Source: Bog-756 sp036553725 (GTDB taxonomy: Bacteria; Actinomycetota; Acidimicrobiia; Acidimicrobiales; RAAP-2). From it: DNA of 64,000 bases. The DNA lies in assembly GCA_036553725.1 (NCBI GenBank), contig DATBOO010000204.1:1-64000 (forward strand), given 5' to 3'. The notes beneath the pieces were generated by a model that saw only the letters and a list, made by a program, of their open reading frames with translations, ran no database searches and was not told the origin of the DNA. The position numbers and the translations under genes are program-made. Positions 8,567 to 16,904 of the stretch are shown piece by piece. Every line of letters starts with the position of its first letter. Within the stretch, counting starts at the first letter, position 1.

Positions 8567-9622
8567 ATGATCGACATGGTGCGCGACATATCTGCCAATT
8601 CCTCAGGGGTCCGGCTGGCCCACCACCCCGCCGGCGGCGGACACGGCCTCCCCCCGCGGGTCTCCCACGATGTGGCGGTCGTCGTCTACGACGGGTTCAC
8701 CCCCTTCGAACTCGGAGTGGTCTGCGAGGTCTTCGGCGAAGCCCGGTGGGTGGCTCCCGGCCAGCCGTGGTACCGCCTGCTCGTCTGTGGGGACAACCCG
8801 GGCCCGGTGACCGCAGACGGTGGCTTCCAGATCCTGGTTCCCCACGGGCTCGAGGCCCTCGCCCGCGTCGACACGGTGATCGTGACGCCGACCTACCGAC
8901 CGCGGGAGGTGCCCGGGAGCGTGTTCGAGGCACTGCGGTCGGCCCACGCCCGCGGGTGCCGCATCCTCTCGTTGTGCAGCGGCGCGTTCGTCCTGGCCGA
9001 AGCGGGACTACTCGATGGGCGGCGCGCCGCCACCCACTGGACGGAATGCGACGAGCTGTCCCGCCGGTACCCCCTCGTGTCAGTCGACTCCGGGGTCCTC
9101 TATGTCGACGAAGGCGACATCCTCACCTCGGCCGGCAGTGCCGCCAGCATCGATCTCTGCCTGCACGTGGTCCGCCAGGACTACGGGAGCGAGATGGCCA
9201 CCCAACTCGCCCGTCAGCTGGTCGTTCCGCCCCAGCGCGACGGGGGCCAGGCCCAGTTCATCGAGAAGCCGTTGCCGGACCTCGACGGTTCCAACCTGTT
9301 CGCCGACACGGTCACCTGGCTGCAGGAGCACCTCGACGAGCCGGTGAGGGTCGAGGACCTCGCCCTCCGCTCGGCCATGAGCCCACGGACGTTCGCCCGT
9401 CAATTCCTGGCCGCCACCGGGACCACTCCGTACCAGTGGCTGCTCGGCCAGCGGGTCCAACTCGCCCAACGGCTCCTCGAAGTGAGCAACCTGTCGATCG
9501 AGGCGGTGGCGGCGAGGAGCGGGTTCTGCACGGCCGGCAATCTCCGCAAGCATTTCAGCCGGATCGTGCACACCAGCCCGCAGGCCTACCGCCACGCGTT
9601 CCAGGACCGGGACACCGCCTGA
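8567..9622 (+). CDS. GlxA/FtrA-type AraC regulator with DJ-1/PfpI domain
   Basis: 351-residue transcription regulator. Residues ~30-200 form a DJ-1/PfpI-like sensor domain (VAVVVYDGFTPFELG, and RILSLCSGAFVLAEAGLLDG with the elbow Cys). Residues ~240-345 form two AraC-type helix-turn-helices (VEDLALRSAMSPRTFARQF and IEAVAARSGFCTAGNLRKHF). Such regulators usually activate neighbouring catabolic or aldehyde-related genes. ATGs at 8525, 8567 and 8576 are all in frame; 8567 avoids overlap with the divergent gene and has a weak GAAAG upstream. Downstream is a small regulatory remnant and a duplicated alpha/beta-barrel gene. Confidence 0.9.
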   Translation: MIDMVRDISANSSGVRLAHHPAGGGHGLPPRVSHDVAVVVYDGFTPFELGVVCEVFGEARWVAPGQPWYRLLVCGDNPGPVTADGGFQILVPHGLEALARVDTVIVTPTYRPREVPGSVFEALRSAHARGCRILSLCSGAFVLAEAGLLDGRRAATHWTECDELSRRYPLVSVDSGVLYVDEGDILTSAGSAASIDLCLHVVRQDYGSEMATQLARQLVVPPQRDGGQAQFIEKPLPDLDGSNLFADTVTWLQEHLDEPVRVEDLALRSAMSPRTFARQFLAATGTTPYQWLLGQRVQLAQRLLEVSNLSIEAVAARSGFCTAGNLRKHFSRIVHTSPQAYRHAFQDRDTA

Positions 9623-9640
9623 CCGACCGCCACGTCACTG

Positions 9641-9730
9641 TCAGGTGTCGGAGAGATGGTGACGGGCCGCGTAGGTCGCCGCCTCGGTTCGATTGGCGCA
9701 GCCGGTCTTCTGGAGGATGGCCCGGACAGG
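9641..9730 (-). pseudogene. 3' remnant of a LuxR-type response regulator
   Basis: Reading leftwards, the last ~29 codons before a TGA at 9643-9641 encode ILQKTGCANRTEAATYAARH followed by HLSDT. This is the recognition-helix end of a LuxR/NarL HTH (NRTEAA.YA..H.L pattern). No response regulator sequence continues upstream; the frame becomes nonsense. It is therefore a gene fragment left by deletion. Confidence 0.6.
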
Positions 9731-9807
9731 TGGGAAAGCTCTGCCTCGGCCTCGATCCCGACGACGCCCAGCGGTGGGGCTGAGCCTTCTTGCCCAAATA
9801 GGACACG

Positions 9808-9842
9808 CAGCCACGACAGACAGCCACGAACCACAGCCACGA
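9808..9842. repeat. Three 13-nt direct repeats (CAGCCACGA core)
   Basis: CAGCCACGA occurs at 9808-9816, 9821-9829 and 9834-9842, an exact 13-nt period, ending 17 nt before the start codon at 9860. Iterated sites this close to a start suggest a regulator binding array or a slippage-generated minisatellite. Confidence 0.6.
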
Positions 9843-9859
9843 CGGACAAGGAGACGGTC

Positions 9860-10450
9860 ATGTTCATTCAGGTGTTCCAGGGGAAGCTCCGAGACGCTGC
9901 CCTGTGGTCGCGTCGGGTCGAGACGTGGCGCCGGGAGATCGAGCCGAGGACGACGGGGTTCCTCGGCTTCACGTCGGGGGTGGTGGCCGGGGACTACGCC
10001 ATCACGGTCGTGCGGTTCAAGTCGGGGAAGGCGGCCCGGGTCGACAACGACCTTCCGGAGCAAGGGGAATGGTTCGAAGAGACCTCCAAGGCCTTCGAGG
10101 GTGACGTCACCTTCCACGACTGCCATGAAGTCGACGTCCTCCTCGGCGGCGGCTCGAACGACGCGGGATTCGTGCAGATCATGCAAGGCCGTGCGAAGGA
10201 TCCAGGGGAGATGCGGAGCCGGCTGAAGGACATGGAGATCGAGTTGCACCGGATCCGTCCTGATCTCATCGGTGCCACGACCGCTTGGCACGGGGACAGC
10301 GGCTTCACCCAGACCGCCTACTTCGTCTCCGAGACCCAAGCGCGCAAGAACGAGCAGGCGATGGCCGACAGCACGTTCTACGAGGACTTCATGTCGCTGA
10401 TCGACGGCGGCCTGACTTTCTACGATCTCCTCCAGCCTGACCTCGAGTGA
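9860..10450 (+). CDS. Duplicated dimeric alpha/beta-barrel protein
   Basis: 196-residue soluble protein with two related halves: MFIQVFQGKLRD at residue 1 and FVQIMQGRAKDPGEM near residue 103, each with a strand of the type YAITVVRF or TQTAYFV. This is the two-module ABM-like barrel architecture also found at 7202-7801. Conserved Trp and His residues suggest a ligand pocket, but the activity is unknown. The ATG at 9860 has AAGGAG 7 nt upstream. Three 13-nt direct repeats occupy the promoter-proximal leader. It ends 81 nt before the Coq4-like gene, which runs the same way, though that has its own strong ribosome binding site. Confidence 0.75.
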   Translation: MFIQVFQGKLRDAALWSRRVETWRREIEPRTTGFLGFTSGVVAGDYAITVVRFKSGKAARVDNDLPEQGEWFEETSKAFEGDVTFHDCHEVDVLLGGGSNDAGFVQIMQGRAKDPGEMRSRLKDMEIELHRIRPDLIGATTAWHGDSGFTQTAYFVSETQARKNEQAMADSTFYEDFMSLIDGGLTFYDLLQPDLE

Positions 10451-10531
10451 GGCTTCGGCCTACCGGCCCGACCGGCCCTACCGGCACGCGCCCACGAAAT
10501 GTAGGGTGGGCTGTCCGTCAAGGGGGAGCCG

Positions 10532-11494
10532 ATGACCGAGACGACCGTGCAGACCGAGCAGTTCGTGGCCCAGGTGTTGGCCGGTGGAGGCGGTGCGCTC
10601 GCCCGGGCCGCCGCTCAGGACCTCCGATCGGGGGACCCGTCGGCGCCGGCCCGGGTCGCCGCCCTGTGCCTGAGTGTCGCCATCACCACGCCGGAGCGCC
10701 TGGTCGAGACCTATGACAGCCTGGCTTACGGATGGGTGGGGAAGGCTCCGGCCGCCGACCCGATCGCCGGTGCCGGCGCCCCCGCCGATGTCCCCGACGA
10801 CCTCTGGGACGCGATCTGGGCGCTGGTCTTCGACCCCGATGCCGGAAGGGACCCGTCCGACATCACCGTTCGGACGGCGGCGCTGGCCGGCCTGCTGCCC
10901 GCCGAGTTCAACCACCGCTTGGCAGCCATGGCCCTCCGCTACCCGGGGGTGACCGATGCCGCCTCGTCGGGGCTGCCCCCACGGTTCTTGCTCGACGACC
11001 TCGCCCGGTGCCCCAGGGACTCCCTGGCCGGGAACCTCCACTCGCTCGTCGTGGACGACGGCTTCGACCTCGAGGTGCTGGATCGGGACGCACTGGCCCT
11101 GACCGACCTTCCCCATCCCCTCGGCTACCTCAATGTCCGCATCCTGCAGTGCCACGATGTCTGGCACGAGGTGGCCGGCTACCAGACGACCGGCCTGCAC
11201 GAGGTGGGGATCTCCGGGTTCCAGATGGGCCAGTTCGGGCACCACTACTCCTCCATGTTCCTCGGCGTGGTGCTGACCAAGGTCGCCTTCACCCAGCCGT
11301 TCGAAGGGACGGGATTCCTCCTCGACACCATCCTGTCGGCCTACACGCACGGCCGCGAGACGCCGCCGCTCATCGGTGTCGCCTGGGAGGAGATCTGGGA
11401 CCGGCCGGTGGAGGAGATCCGGGTGAGCCTGGGCGTCCGGCCGTTCGAGTCGCCGTATCCACCGGGCATCTTGGAGGACCTCCGCTCGGCGTAG
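10532..11494 (+). CDS. Coq4-family protein
   Basis: 320-residue protein with the Coq4 zinc motif HDxxH-x11-E exactly preserved: HDVWH then E (sequence CHDVWHEVAGYQTTGLHE, around residues 208-225). In eukaryotes and proteobacteria Coq4 is needed for ubiquinone synthesis, as organiser and in C1 oxidative decarboxylation of the ring. The N-terminal ~120 residues are helical (TERLVETYDSLAYGWVGK). GGGGGAG precedes the ATG. It stands 31 nt before a LivHM fusion gene in the same direction, suggesting an operon with the Liv-type transporter. A role in ubiquinone synthesis is doubtful for a presumed menaquinone organism; a related lipid- or quinone-binding role is possible. Confidence 0.75.
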   Translation: MTETTVQTEQFVAQVLAGGGGALARAAAQDLRSGDPSAPARVAALCLSVAITTPERLVETYDSLAYGWVGKAPAADPIAGAGAPADVPDDLWDAIWALVFDPDAGRDPSDITVRTAALAGLLPAEFNHRLAAMALRYPGVTDAASSGLPPRFLLDDLARCPRDSLAGNLHSLVVDDGFDLEVLDRDALALTDLPHPLGYLNVRILQCHDVWHEVAGYQTTGLHEVGISGFQMGQFGHHYSSMFLGVVLTKVAFTQPFEGTGFLLDTILSAYTHGRETPPLIGVAWEEIWDRPVEEIRVSLGVRPFESPYPPGILEDLRSA

Positions 11495-11525
11495 CCCGGC
11501 CACGAAAGCGGGGGGAGCTGACCTG

Positions 11526-13745
11526 GTGACGATCAAGGACACCTCACCACGGCTGCGCCTGGTCGCCTCGACACTGTTGCCGGCCGCGCTGGTGGTGGCC
11601 TTCCAGATCGCCTTCTTCCCCCTCCCGTTGGGGGTGGCGCTGCAAGGGGTGATCATCGGCCTGCTGGGAGCGCTCGTCGCCGTGGGCATGGCCCTCGTCT
11701 ACCGGGCCAACCGGATCCTGAATTTCGCCCAGGTCGAGCTGGGACTGGCCCCGACCGTGCTCACCGTGTCGCTGATCGCCTACAGCGGGGTGAACTACTT
11801 CCTCGCCGTCGCCGTTGGCCTGGTCGGATCGCTGCTGGTCGGCGCCATCGTCGAGCTGGTCATCATCCGGCGCTTCTTCCACTCTTCGCGGCTCATCCTC
11901 ACCGTGGCCACCATCGGGCTGTCCCAACTGCTCGTCGCCGGAGCGCTGTTCCTCCCCGACATCTGGGGCCAGCGGCCCACCGCCGTCATCGTCCACCTGC
12001 CGATCTCACTCCACTTCACCGTGTTCCCCCTGGTCTTCTCCGCCGACCACGTGGCGGCCATGGTCGTGGCGCCGATCGCGCTCGTCGGTGTGGCCCTCCT
12101 GCTCCGCTACACCGACATCGGCATCGCCATCCGGGCCAGCGCCGAGCGGGCTGACCGGGCCATGTTGCTCGGCGTCCCGGTCAAGCGGCTCCAGACGATC
12201 GTCTGGGCGGTGGCGGCCATGCTCTCGTTCGTCGCCGTGTTCCTCCAGGCCGGGATCCTCGGACTTCCGGCCGGCATCACCCTCAGCTTCACGGTCCTGC
12301 TGGCCGCCCTCGCCGCCCTGGTGCTCGGGAACCTCACCGATCTGCCGACCGTCGCCGCCTCGGCCGTGGCCCTCGGTGTCCTCCAGCAGGGCGTGCTGTG
12401 GAACCACGAGACCGACCCGGGACTGGTCGGGCCGGTGCTGGCCGCGGTGGTCGTGGCCGGCCTGCTCATCCGCCGGGTGCGGTCGTCACGGGCCGACGCC
12501 GAGCAGGTCTCGACCTGGGCGGCGGCTGACGAGATGCGCCCGGTTCCCCGCGAGCTGCGCGCCTTGGCCGAGGTGCGACTCGTCCGGTGGGCCACCGCAG
12601 TTCTCGTCGGCGGCTCGCTGTTGGCGGTCCCCTGGCTCCTCTCCGGAAACGCCGGGAACCAGCTGAAGGCCACCGCGGTGGTCGTCTTCGTGATCATCAC
12701 CCTCTCCGTCGTGGTGCTCACCGGTTGGGCCGGACAGGTCACCCTCGGCCAGATGGCGTTCGTGGCGTTCGGCGGTGCGACCGGCGCCTACGCCACCCAG
12801 ACCTGGCACCTCGACCTCAGTCTGGGACTGCTGATCGCGGGAGCCACCGGCGCGGCCGTGGCCATGCTGGTCAGCCTCCCCACCCTCCGGCTGCGGGGCT
12901 TCTTCCCGGCGGTGACCACCCTGGCCTTCGCCATCGCCACCTCGAGCTATCTCCTCAATCCGCAGTACTTCTCGTGGATCCCGGTCAACCGCGTGGCCCG
13001 GCCCGCGCTGTTCGGGGCCTTCCGTCTGACCTCACAGCCGAGCTACTACTACGTGTGCCTGGCCTGTCTCCTCCTGGTCACCGTCGGTGTCCGGGGTGTC
13101 CGCCAGTCCCGTACCGGCCGGGTCCTGCTCGCCCTGCGCGAGAATGAGCGGGGGATCCAGTCCTTCGGCGTCAACGTCATGCGGGCCAAGCTGACCGCCT
13201 TCGGCCTCTCGGGGTTCATCGCCGGCATCGGTGGCTGCCTGCTCGTGCACCTCCTGCAGGCGTTCAGTCCTTCCGTCTTCGGGCCCGGTGCGAGCTTCGA
13301 GGTGTTCACCACCGCGGTGGTGGGTGGACTCGGCTCGCTCCTCGGCGCCGCCCTCGGGGCCATCTACCTGCAGGGGGGCCAGTGGTTCCTCCCCGGGGCC
13401 GATTGGCAGGCCCTGACCTCGGCGGCCGGGGTGCTGATCGTCTTGATGGTGATCCCGACCGGCCTCAGCGATGTGGTGTTCCGCCTCCGTGACCGCTGGC
13501 TGCGCTCGGTGGCCTCCCGGCGGGGCATCGTGGTGCCGAGCCTGGTGGCCGACGTCGGATCACGGGCCGAGCGGGAGCGCGTCGAACCGGTCGAAGTCGT
13601 CGTCGGCGACGACCTCCGCATCGCGCTGCCCGAGGGGCCGGAAGCCGGAGCGGCCGGAGCGGCTGCCGTGGCCGGAGCGGCTGCCGAGACCACCGCGGCG
13701 GCCGGCGTCACCGTCGGTGCCGAGGAGGGGTCGGCGCCGCCGTGA
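11526..13745 (+). CDS. LivH-LivM fused branched-chain amino acid-type ABC permease
   Basis: 739-residue inner-membrane protein joining two normally separate permeases. Residues ~20-305 are LivH-like (GLLGALVAVGMALVYRANRI, then later PVKRLQTIVWAVAAM). After a soluble linker with a basic segment, residues ~345-650 are LivM-like (GWAGQVTLGQMAFVAFGG, and RENERGIQSFGVNVMRAKL). The tail is Ala/Gly-rich and cytoplasmic. Such importers move branched-chain amino acids, amides, urea or aromatic acids; substrate cannot be told here. The GTG at 11526 has GGGGGAG about 9 nt upstream. It overlaps the next gene by 4 nt (GTGA), so translation is coupled to the MFS-LivF-LivG protein. Confidence 0.92.
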   Translation: MTIKDTSPRLRLVASTLLPAALVVAFQIAFFPLPLGVALQGVIIGLLGALVAVGMALVYRANRILNFAQVELGLAPTVLTVSLIAYSGVNYFLAVAVGLVGSLLVGAIVELVIIRRFFHSSRLILTVATIGLSQLLVAGALFLPDIWGQRPTAVIVHLPISLHFTVFPLVFSADHVAAMVVAPIALVGVALLLRYTDIGIAIRASAERADRAMLLGVPVKRLQTIVWAVAAMLSFVAVFLQAGILGLPAGITLSFTVLLAALAALVLGNLTDLPTVAASAVALGVLQQGVLWNHETDPGLVGPVLAAVVVAGLLIRRVRSSRADAEQVSTWAAADEMRPVPRELRALAEVRLVRWATAVLVGGSLLAVPWLLSGNAGNQLKATAVVVFVIITLSVVVLTGWAGQVTLGQMAFVAFGGATGAYATQTWHLDLSLGLLIAGATGAAVAMLVSLPTLRLRGFFPAVTTLAFAIATSSYLLNPQYFSWIPVNRVARPALFGAFRLTSQPSYYYVCLACLLLVTVGVRGVRQSRTGRVLLALRENERGIQSFGVNVMRAKLTAFGLSGFIAGIGGCLLVHLLQAFSPSVFGPGASFEVFTTAVVGGLGSLLGAALGAIYLQGGQWFLPGADWQALTSAAGVLIVLMVIPTGLSDVVFRLRDRWLRSVASRRGIVVPSLVADVGSRAERERVEPVEVVVGDDLRIALPEGPEAGAAGAAAVAGAAAETTAAAGVTVGAEEGSAPP

Positions 13746-16700
13746 GTGCACCGGCGTCATCCCCACCTACCCGTTCGACGTCCGCGGTGCACCGGGTGAA
13801 GGCCGCCATCCGCCATCCGTCGCGGTGGCTGGCCGGCCTCACCGGCGGCGGCCCGGTCTACGCCTTGTGGATCCTCTTCGGCCTCAACATGACCTCCCAG
13901 ATGGACGCCACCGGCTTCAGCATCCTGATCCCCAACATCCGCGACGCCTTTCACATGACCAACGCCGGCATCCTGTCGCTGGTGGCTGCGGCCGCGGTGG
14001 TGGGACTGGCCCTCCAGGTGCCGATCGCCCAGGTGGCCGATCGGCGGAACCGCGTCCACCTCATGCTCCTCGGGGCCGGCGTCTTCGCCGCCTTCGTCTT
14101 CGGCACGGGCCTGGCCATCTCCGTGTGGATGCTGGCGGTGATGCGCTCGGGTACCGGCGTGGGCCAGGCCACGGTCGGACCGACCCACAACTCGCTCATC
14201 GCCGACTGGTACCCGATCAACTCGCGTCCCCGGGTCTACGCCTTCCACTTCAGCGCCAACGCCATCGGAGCCTTCGTCGGGCCGATACTGGCCGGCCTCC
14301 TGGCGGCCTGGCTGGGCTGGCGGGCCCCGTTCCTCGTCTTCCCGATCCCGGTGGTGATCCTGATCCTCATGGGAGCGGGGCTGAAGGACCCCAGTCGGGG
14401 GATCCAGGAGCGGCTGGCCATGGGGGTCACCGAGGCCCTCGAGACCGAGGAGCCCCCGCCGTCCTTCGCCGAGGGCTGGCGCATGGTCTGGAAGGTCGAG
14501 AGCCTCCGCCGGATCTTCTACGCCCTGCCCTTCCTGGCCGCCTCCCTGGTGGGGTTCGCCTCCCTGGCCTCCATCCTGTACCAGCAGAAGTTCGGCCTCG
14601 ACGTGGCCCAGCGGGGTTGGGTGGCCGCCGCCGCCGAGCCGGCCCAGCTCATCGGCCTGGCCATCGGCGCCCGGGTGGGGAGCAGGTTGATCCAGCGCGA
14701 TCCCGGGCTCATCCTCCGGTTCCTGGCGGCCGTGGCCCTCGTCACCTCGGGACTGCTCGTCCTGTTCGCGCTGGTCCCGGTCCTCTGGGTCACCGTCGTG
14801 GTCAACATGGCAATCACCGCCTCGCTGGCCGCGGTGGGCTCCGGCATCTACGCCTCGCTGTCGCTGGCCATCCCGGCCCGATCCCGATCGCTGGGGTTCT
14901 CGATGGGGGCCATCTGGGTCATCCCGGGCCTGGTCGTCCTGCCGATCATCGGCGCCATCTCCGACTCGGTCGGCATCCGGGTCGGGATGCTCGCACTGGT
15001 GCCGGTCTTCCTGGTGGGGGGCCTGGTCATCTCCACCGCCGGCCGGGTGATCGACCGGGACATCCTCCAGGTCCGGACCATGGCCGCCGCCCGCTCCGAG
15101 GTGCTCTTCGCCCGCCGCCGGGGTCTGGTGAAGCTCCTGTTGGTCCGCAGCCTCAACGTCTCCTACGGCCAGGTCCAGGTCCTCTTCGACGTCGACTTCG
15201 AGATCGAGGAGGGTGAGATCATCGCCCTCCTCGGCACCAACGGTGCCGGCAAGTCGACGCTGCTGAAAGCCATCTGCGGGGTGGTCGAGGCCGACAAGGG
15301 GGCGGTGATCTTCGACGGCCGGGACATCACCCACATGCCTCCCAATGAGATCGCCGCCCTCGGCATCACCCAGGTGCCGGGCGGGCAGGGCGTCTTCCCC
15401 GGCCTCTCGGTGGCCGACAACCTGAGGGTGGCCGGCTGGCTCGACCGGAGGCACCGCACCCGGACCGCAGCGCGCGTCGAGGAGGTGCTCGGGTTCTTCC
15501 CGGTACTGTCCGACCGGCTCGACCAGCCCGCCGCCACCCTCTCCGGCGGTCAGCAGCAGATGCTCGCCCTGTCGATGGCCTTCCTGGCCCGGCCTCGCCT
15601 CTTGCTCATCGACGAGCTCAGCCTCGGCCTGGCCCCGGTCGTCGTCGAACAGCTGCTCCCCCTCGTCGAGGTGATCCGGGCCCAGGGCACGACGGTGATC
15701 CTGGTCGAGCAGTCGGTGAATCTGGCCCTGACCATCGCTCACAGCGCGTATTTCATGGAGAAGGGGGAGATCAAGTTCCACGGGCCGACCGCCGAGCTCC
15801 TCGACCGGCCGGACATCCTGCGGTCGGTATTCCTGGGAGGAGCCGGATCGCGGGACGGGCAGGGGACCGGGGCGGCGCGGGCCACCGCCGCCGCCGCTGC
15901 TGCCGCCGTCTCCACCGCCGTCTCCGGGCCCGCGCCGGACGGCCGGACCGGACCGGGCCCGACCCCGCCGGGCACCACCGGGGCTCCGGCCGCACCCACG
16001 CTCGAGGCATCCGGCCTGGCGGTGCGGTTCGGTGGCATCGCCGCGGTGGACGGGGTCTCGCTCACTGTGGCCCCCGGCGAGGTCGTCGGCATCATCGGAC
16101 CGAACGGAGCCGGCAAGACGACGCTCTTCGACCTGATCTCCGGATTCACCCGCAGCGACGCCGGCACGGTGATGGTCGGGGGTCGGGATGTCACCGGGTC
16201 CAGTCCGGATCGGCGGGCCCGGCTCGGACTGGGCCGCTCCTTCCAGGACGCCCGGCTGTTCCCGGACCTCACCGTCGAGGACACCATCGCCGTCGCCCTC
16301 GACCGGTGGGTGGACGTAACCGACCCGTTCAACGCCGCCCTCCACCTCCCGGCCTGGGTCGACTCCGAGCACAGGGTGCGTCTGCTGGCGGACGAGCTCA
16401 TCGAGATGCTCAACCTGGAGGCGTTCCGCTCCAAGTTCATTCGGGAGCTGTCGACCGGTTCGCGGCGGGTGGTCGACCTGGCCTGCGTGGTGGCCCACCG
16501 CCCCTCGGTGGTCCTCCTCGACGAGCCCTCGAGCGGGATCGCCCAGCGCGAGTCCGAGGCCCTCGGGCCCCTGCTGCTCCAGATCCGCGACACGCTCGGG
16601 GCCAGCCTGGTGGTCATCGAGCACGACATCCCGCTCCTCACCGGGGTGGCCGACCGGATGGTCGCGCTCGATCAAGGCCGGTGTGTGGCCGAGGGCCCAC

Positions 16701-16831
16701 CCCACCAGGTGCTGGAGGACCCGCTGGTGGTGGCGTCGTACCTGGGGGTGACCGACGCGGCCATCACCCGATCGGGGATTTCAGCTTCACACCCGCCGGG
16801 CTCTTCGGGCCCGGTGACGGCCACCGACTAG
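13742..16831 (+). CDS. MFS transporter fused to LivF and LivG ABC ATPases
   Basis: 1029-residue triple fusion. Residues ~35-435 are a 12-helix major facilitator domain (MTSQMDATGFSILIPNIRDA; loop 2-3 motif VADRRNR; later helices GMLALVPVFLVGGLVIS). Residues ~455-700 are a LivF-like ATPase (Walker A GTNGAGKST from ~498, signature LSGGQQQ, Walker B LLLIDE at ~620-625). A Pro/Ala-rich linker follows, then residues ~745-1010 are a LivG-like ATPase (Walker A GPNGAGKTT from ~786, signature-like LSTGSRR, Walker B VVLLDE, and the switch His in VVIEHD). It has a 4-nt overlap with the LivHM gene, and the two polypeptides together supply all permease and ATPase parts of one importer. The MFS part could be a second substrate route or an ancestral permease add-on. 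Frame is continuous with no stop. Confidence 0.92.
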   Translation: MSAPASSPPTRSTSAVHRVKAAIRHPSRWLAGLTGGGPVYALWILFGLNMTSQMDATGFSILIPNIRDAFHMTNAGILSLVAAAAVVGLALQVPIAQVADRRNRVHLMLLGAGVFAAFVFGTGLAISVWMLAVMRSGTGVGQATVGPTHNSLIADWYPINSRPRVYAFHFSANAIGAFVGPILAGLLAAWLGWRAPFLVFPIPVVILILMGAGLKDPSRGIQERLAMGVTEALETEEPPPSFAEGWRMVWKVESLRRIFYALPFLAASLVGFASLASILYQQKFGLDVAQRGWVAAAAEPAQLIGLAIGARVGSRLIQRDPGLILRFLAAVALVTSGLLVLFALVPVLWVTVVVNMAITASLAAVGSGIYASLSLAIPARSRSLGFSMGAIWVIPGLVVLPIIGAISDSVGIRVGMLALVPVFLVGGLVISTAGRVIDRDILQVRTMAAARSEVLFARRRGLVKLLLVRSLNVSYGQVQVLFDVDFEIEEGEIIALLGTNGAGKSTLLKAICGVVEADKGAVIFDGRDITHMPPNEIAALGITQVPGGQGVFPGLSVADNLRVAGWLDRRHRTRTAARVEEVLGFFPVLSDRLDQPAATLSGGQQQMLALSMAFLARPRLLLIDELSLGLAPVVVEQLLPLVEVIRAQGTTVILVEQSVNLALTIAHSAYFMEKGEIKFHGPTAELLDRPDILRSVFLGGAGSRDGQGTGAARATAAAAAAAVSTAVSGPAPDGRTGPGPTPPGTTGAPAAPTLEASGLAVRFGGIAAVDGVSLTVAPGEVVGIIGPNGAGKTTLFDLISGFTRSDAGTVMVGGRDVTGSSPDRRARLGLGRSFQDARLFPDLTVEDTIAVALDRWVDVTDPFNAALHLPAWVDSEHRVRLLADELIEMLNLEAFRSKFIRELSTGSRRVVDLACVVAHRPSVVLLDEPSSGIAQRESEALGPLLLQIRDTLGASLVVIEHDIPLLTGVADRMVALDQGRCVAEGPPHQVLEDPLVVASYLGVTDAAITRSGISASHPPGSSGPVTATD

Positions 16832-16904
16832 CCCTCCGGACTGGAGACGGTCGAGTACGTGCCGAGTGGGTACAGTTCCGATCAGCCAACCGGGGGATGA
16901 GCCG

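Noticed and set aside
13757..16705. 982-codon minus-strand open frame
   Set aside because: Antisense to the MFS-LivF-LivG gene; rich in Asp, Gly, His, Pro with no fold-like pattern. Long antisense frames are expected at this GC content.
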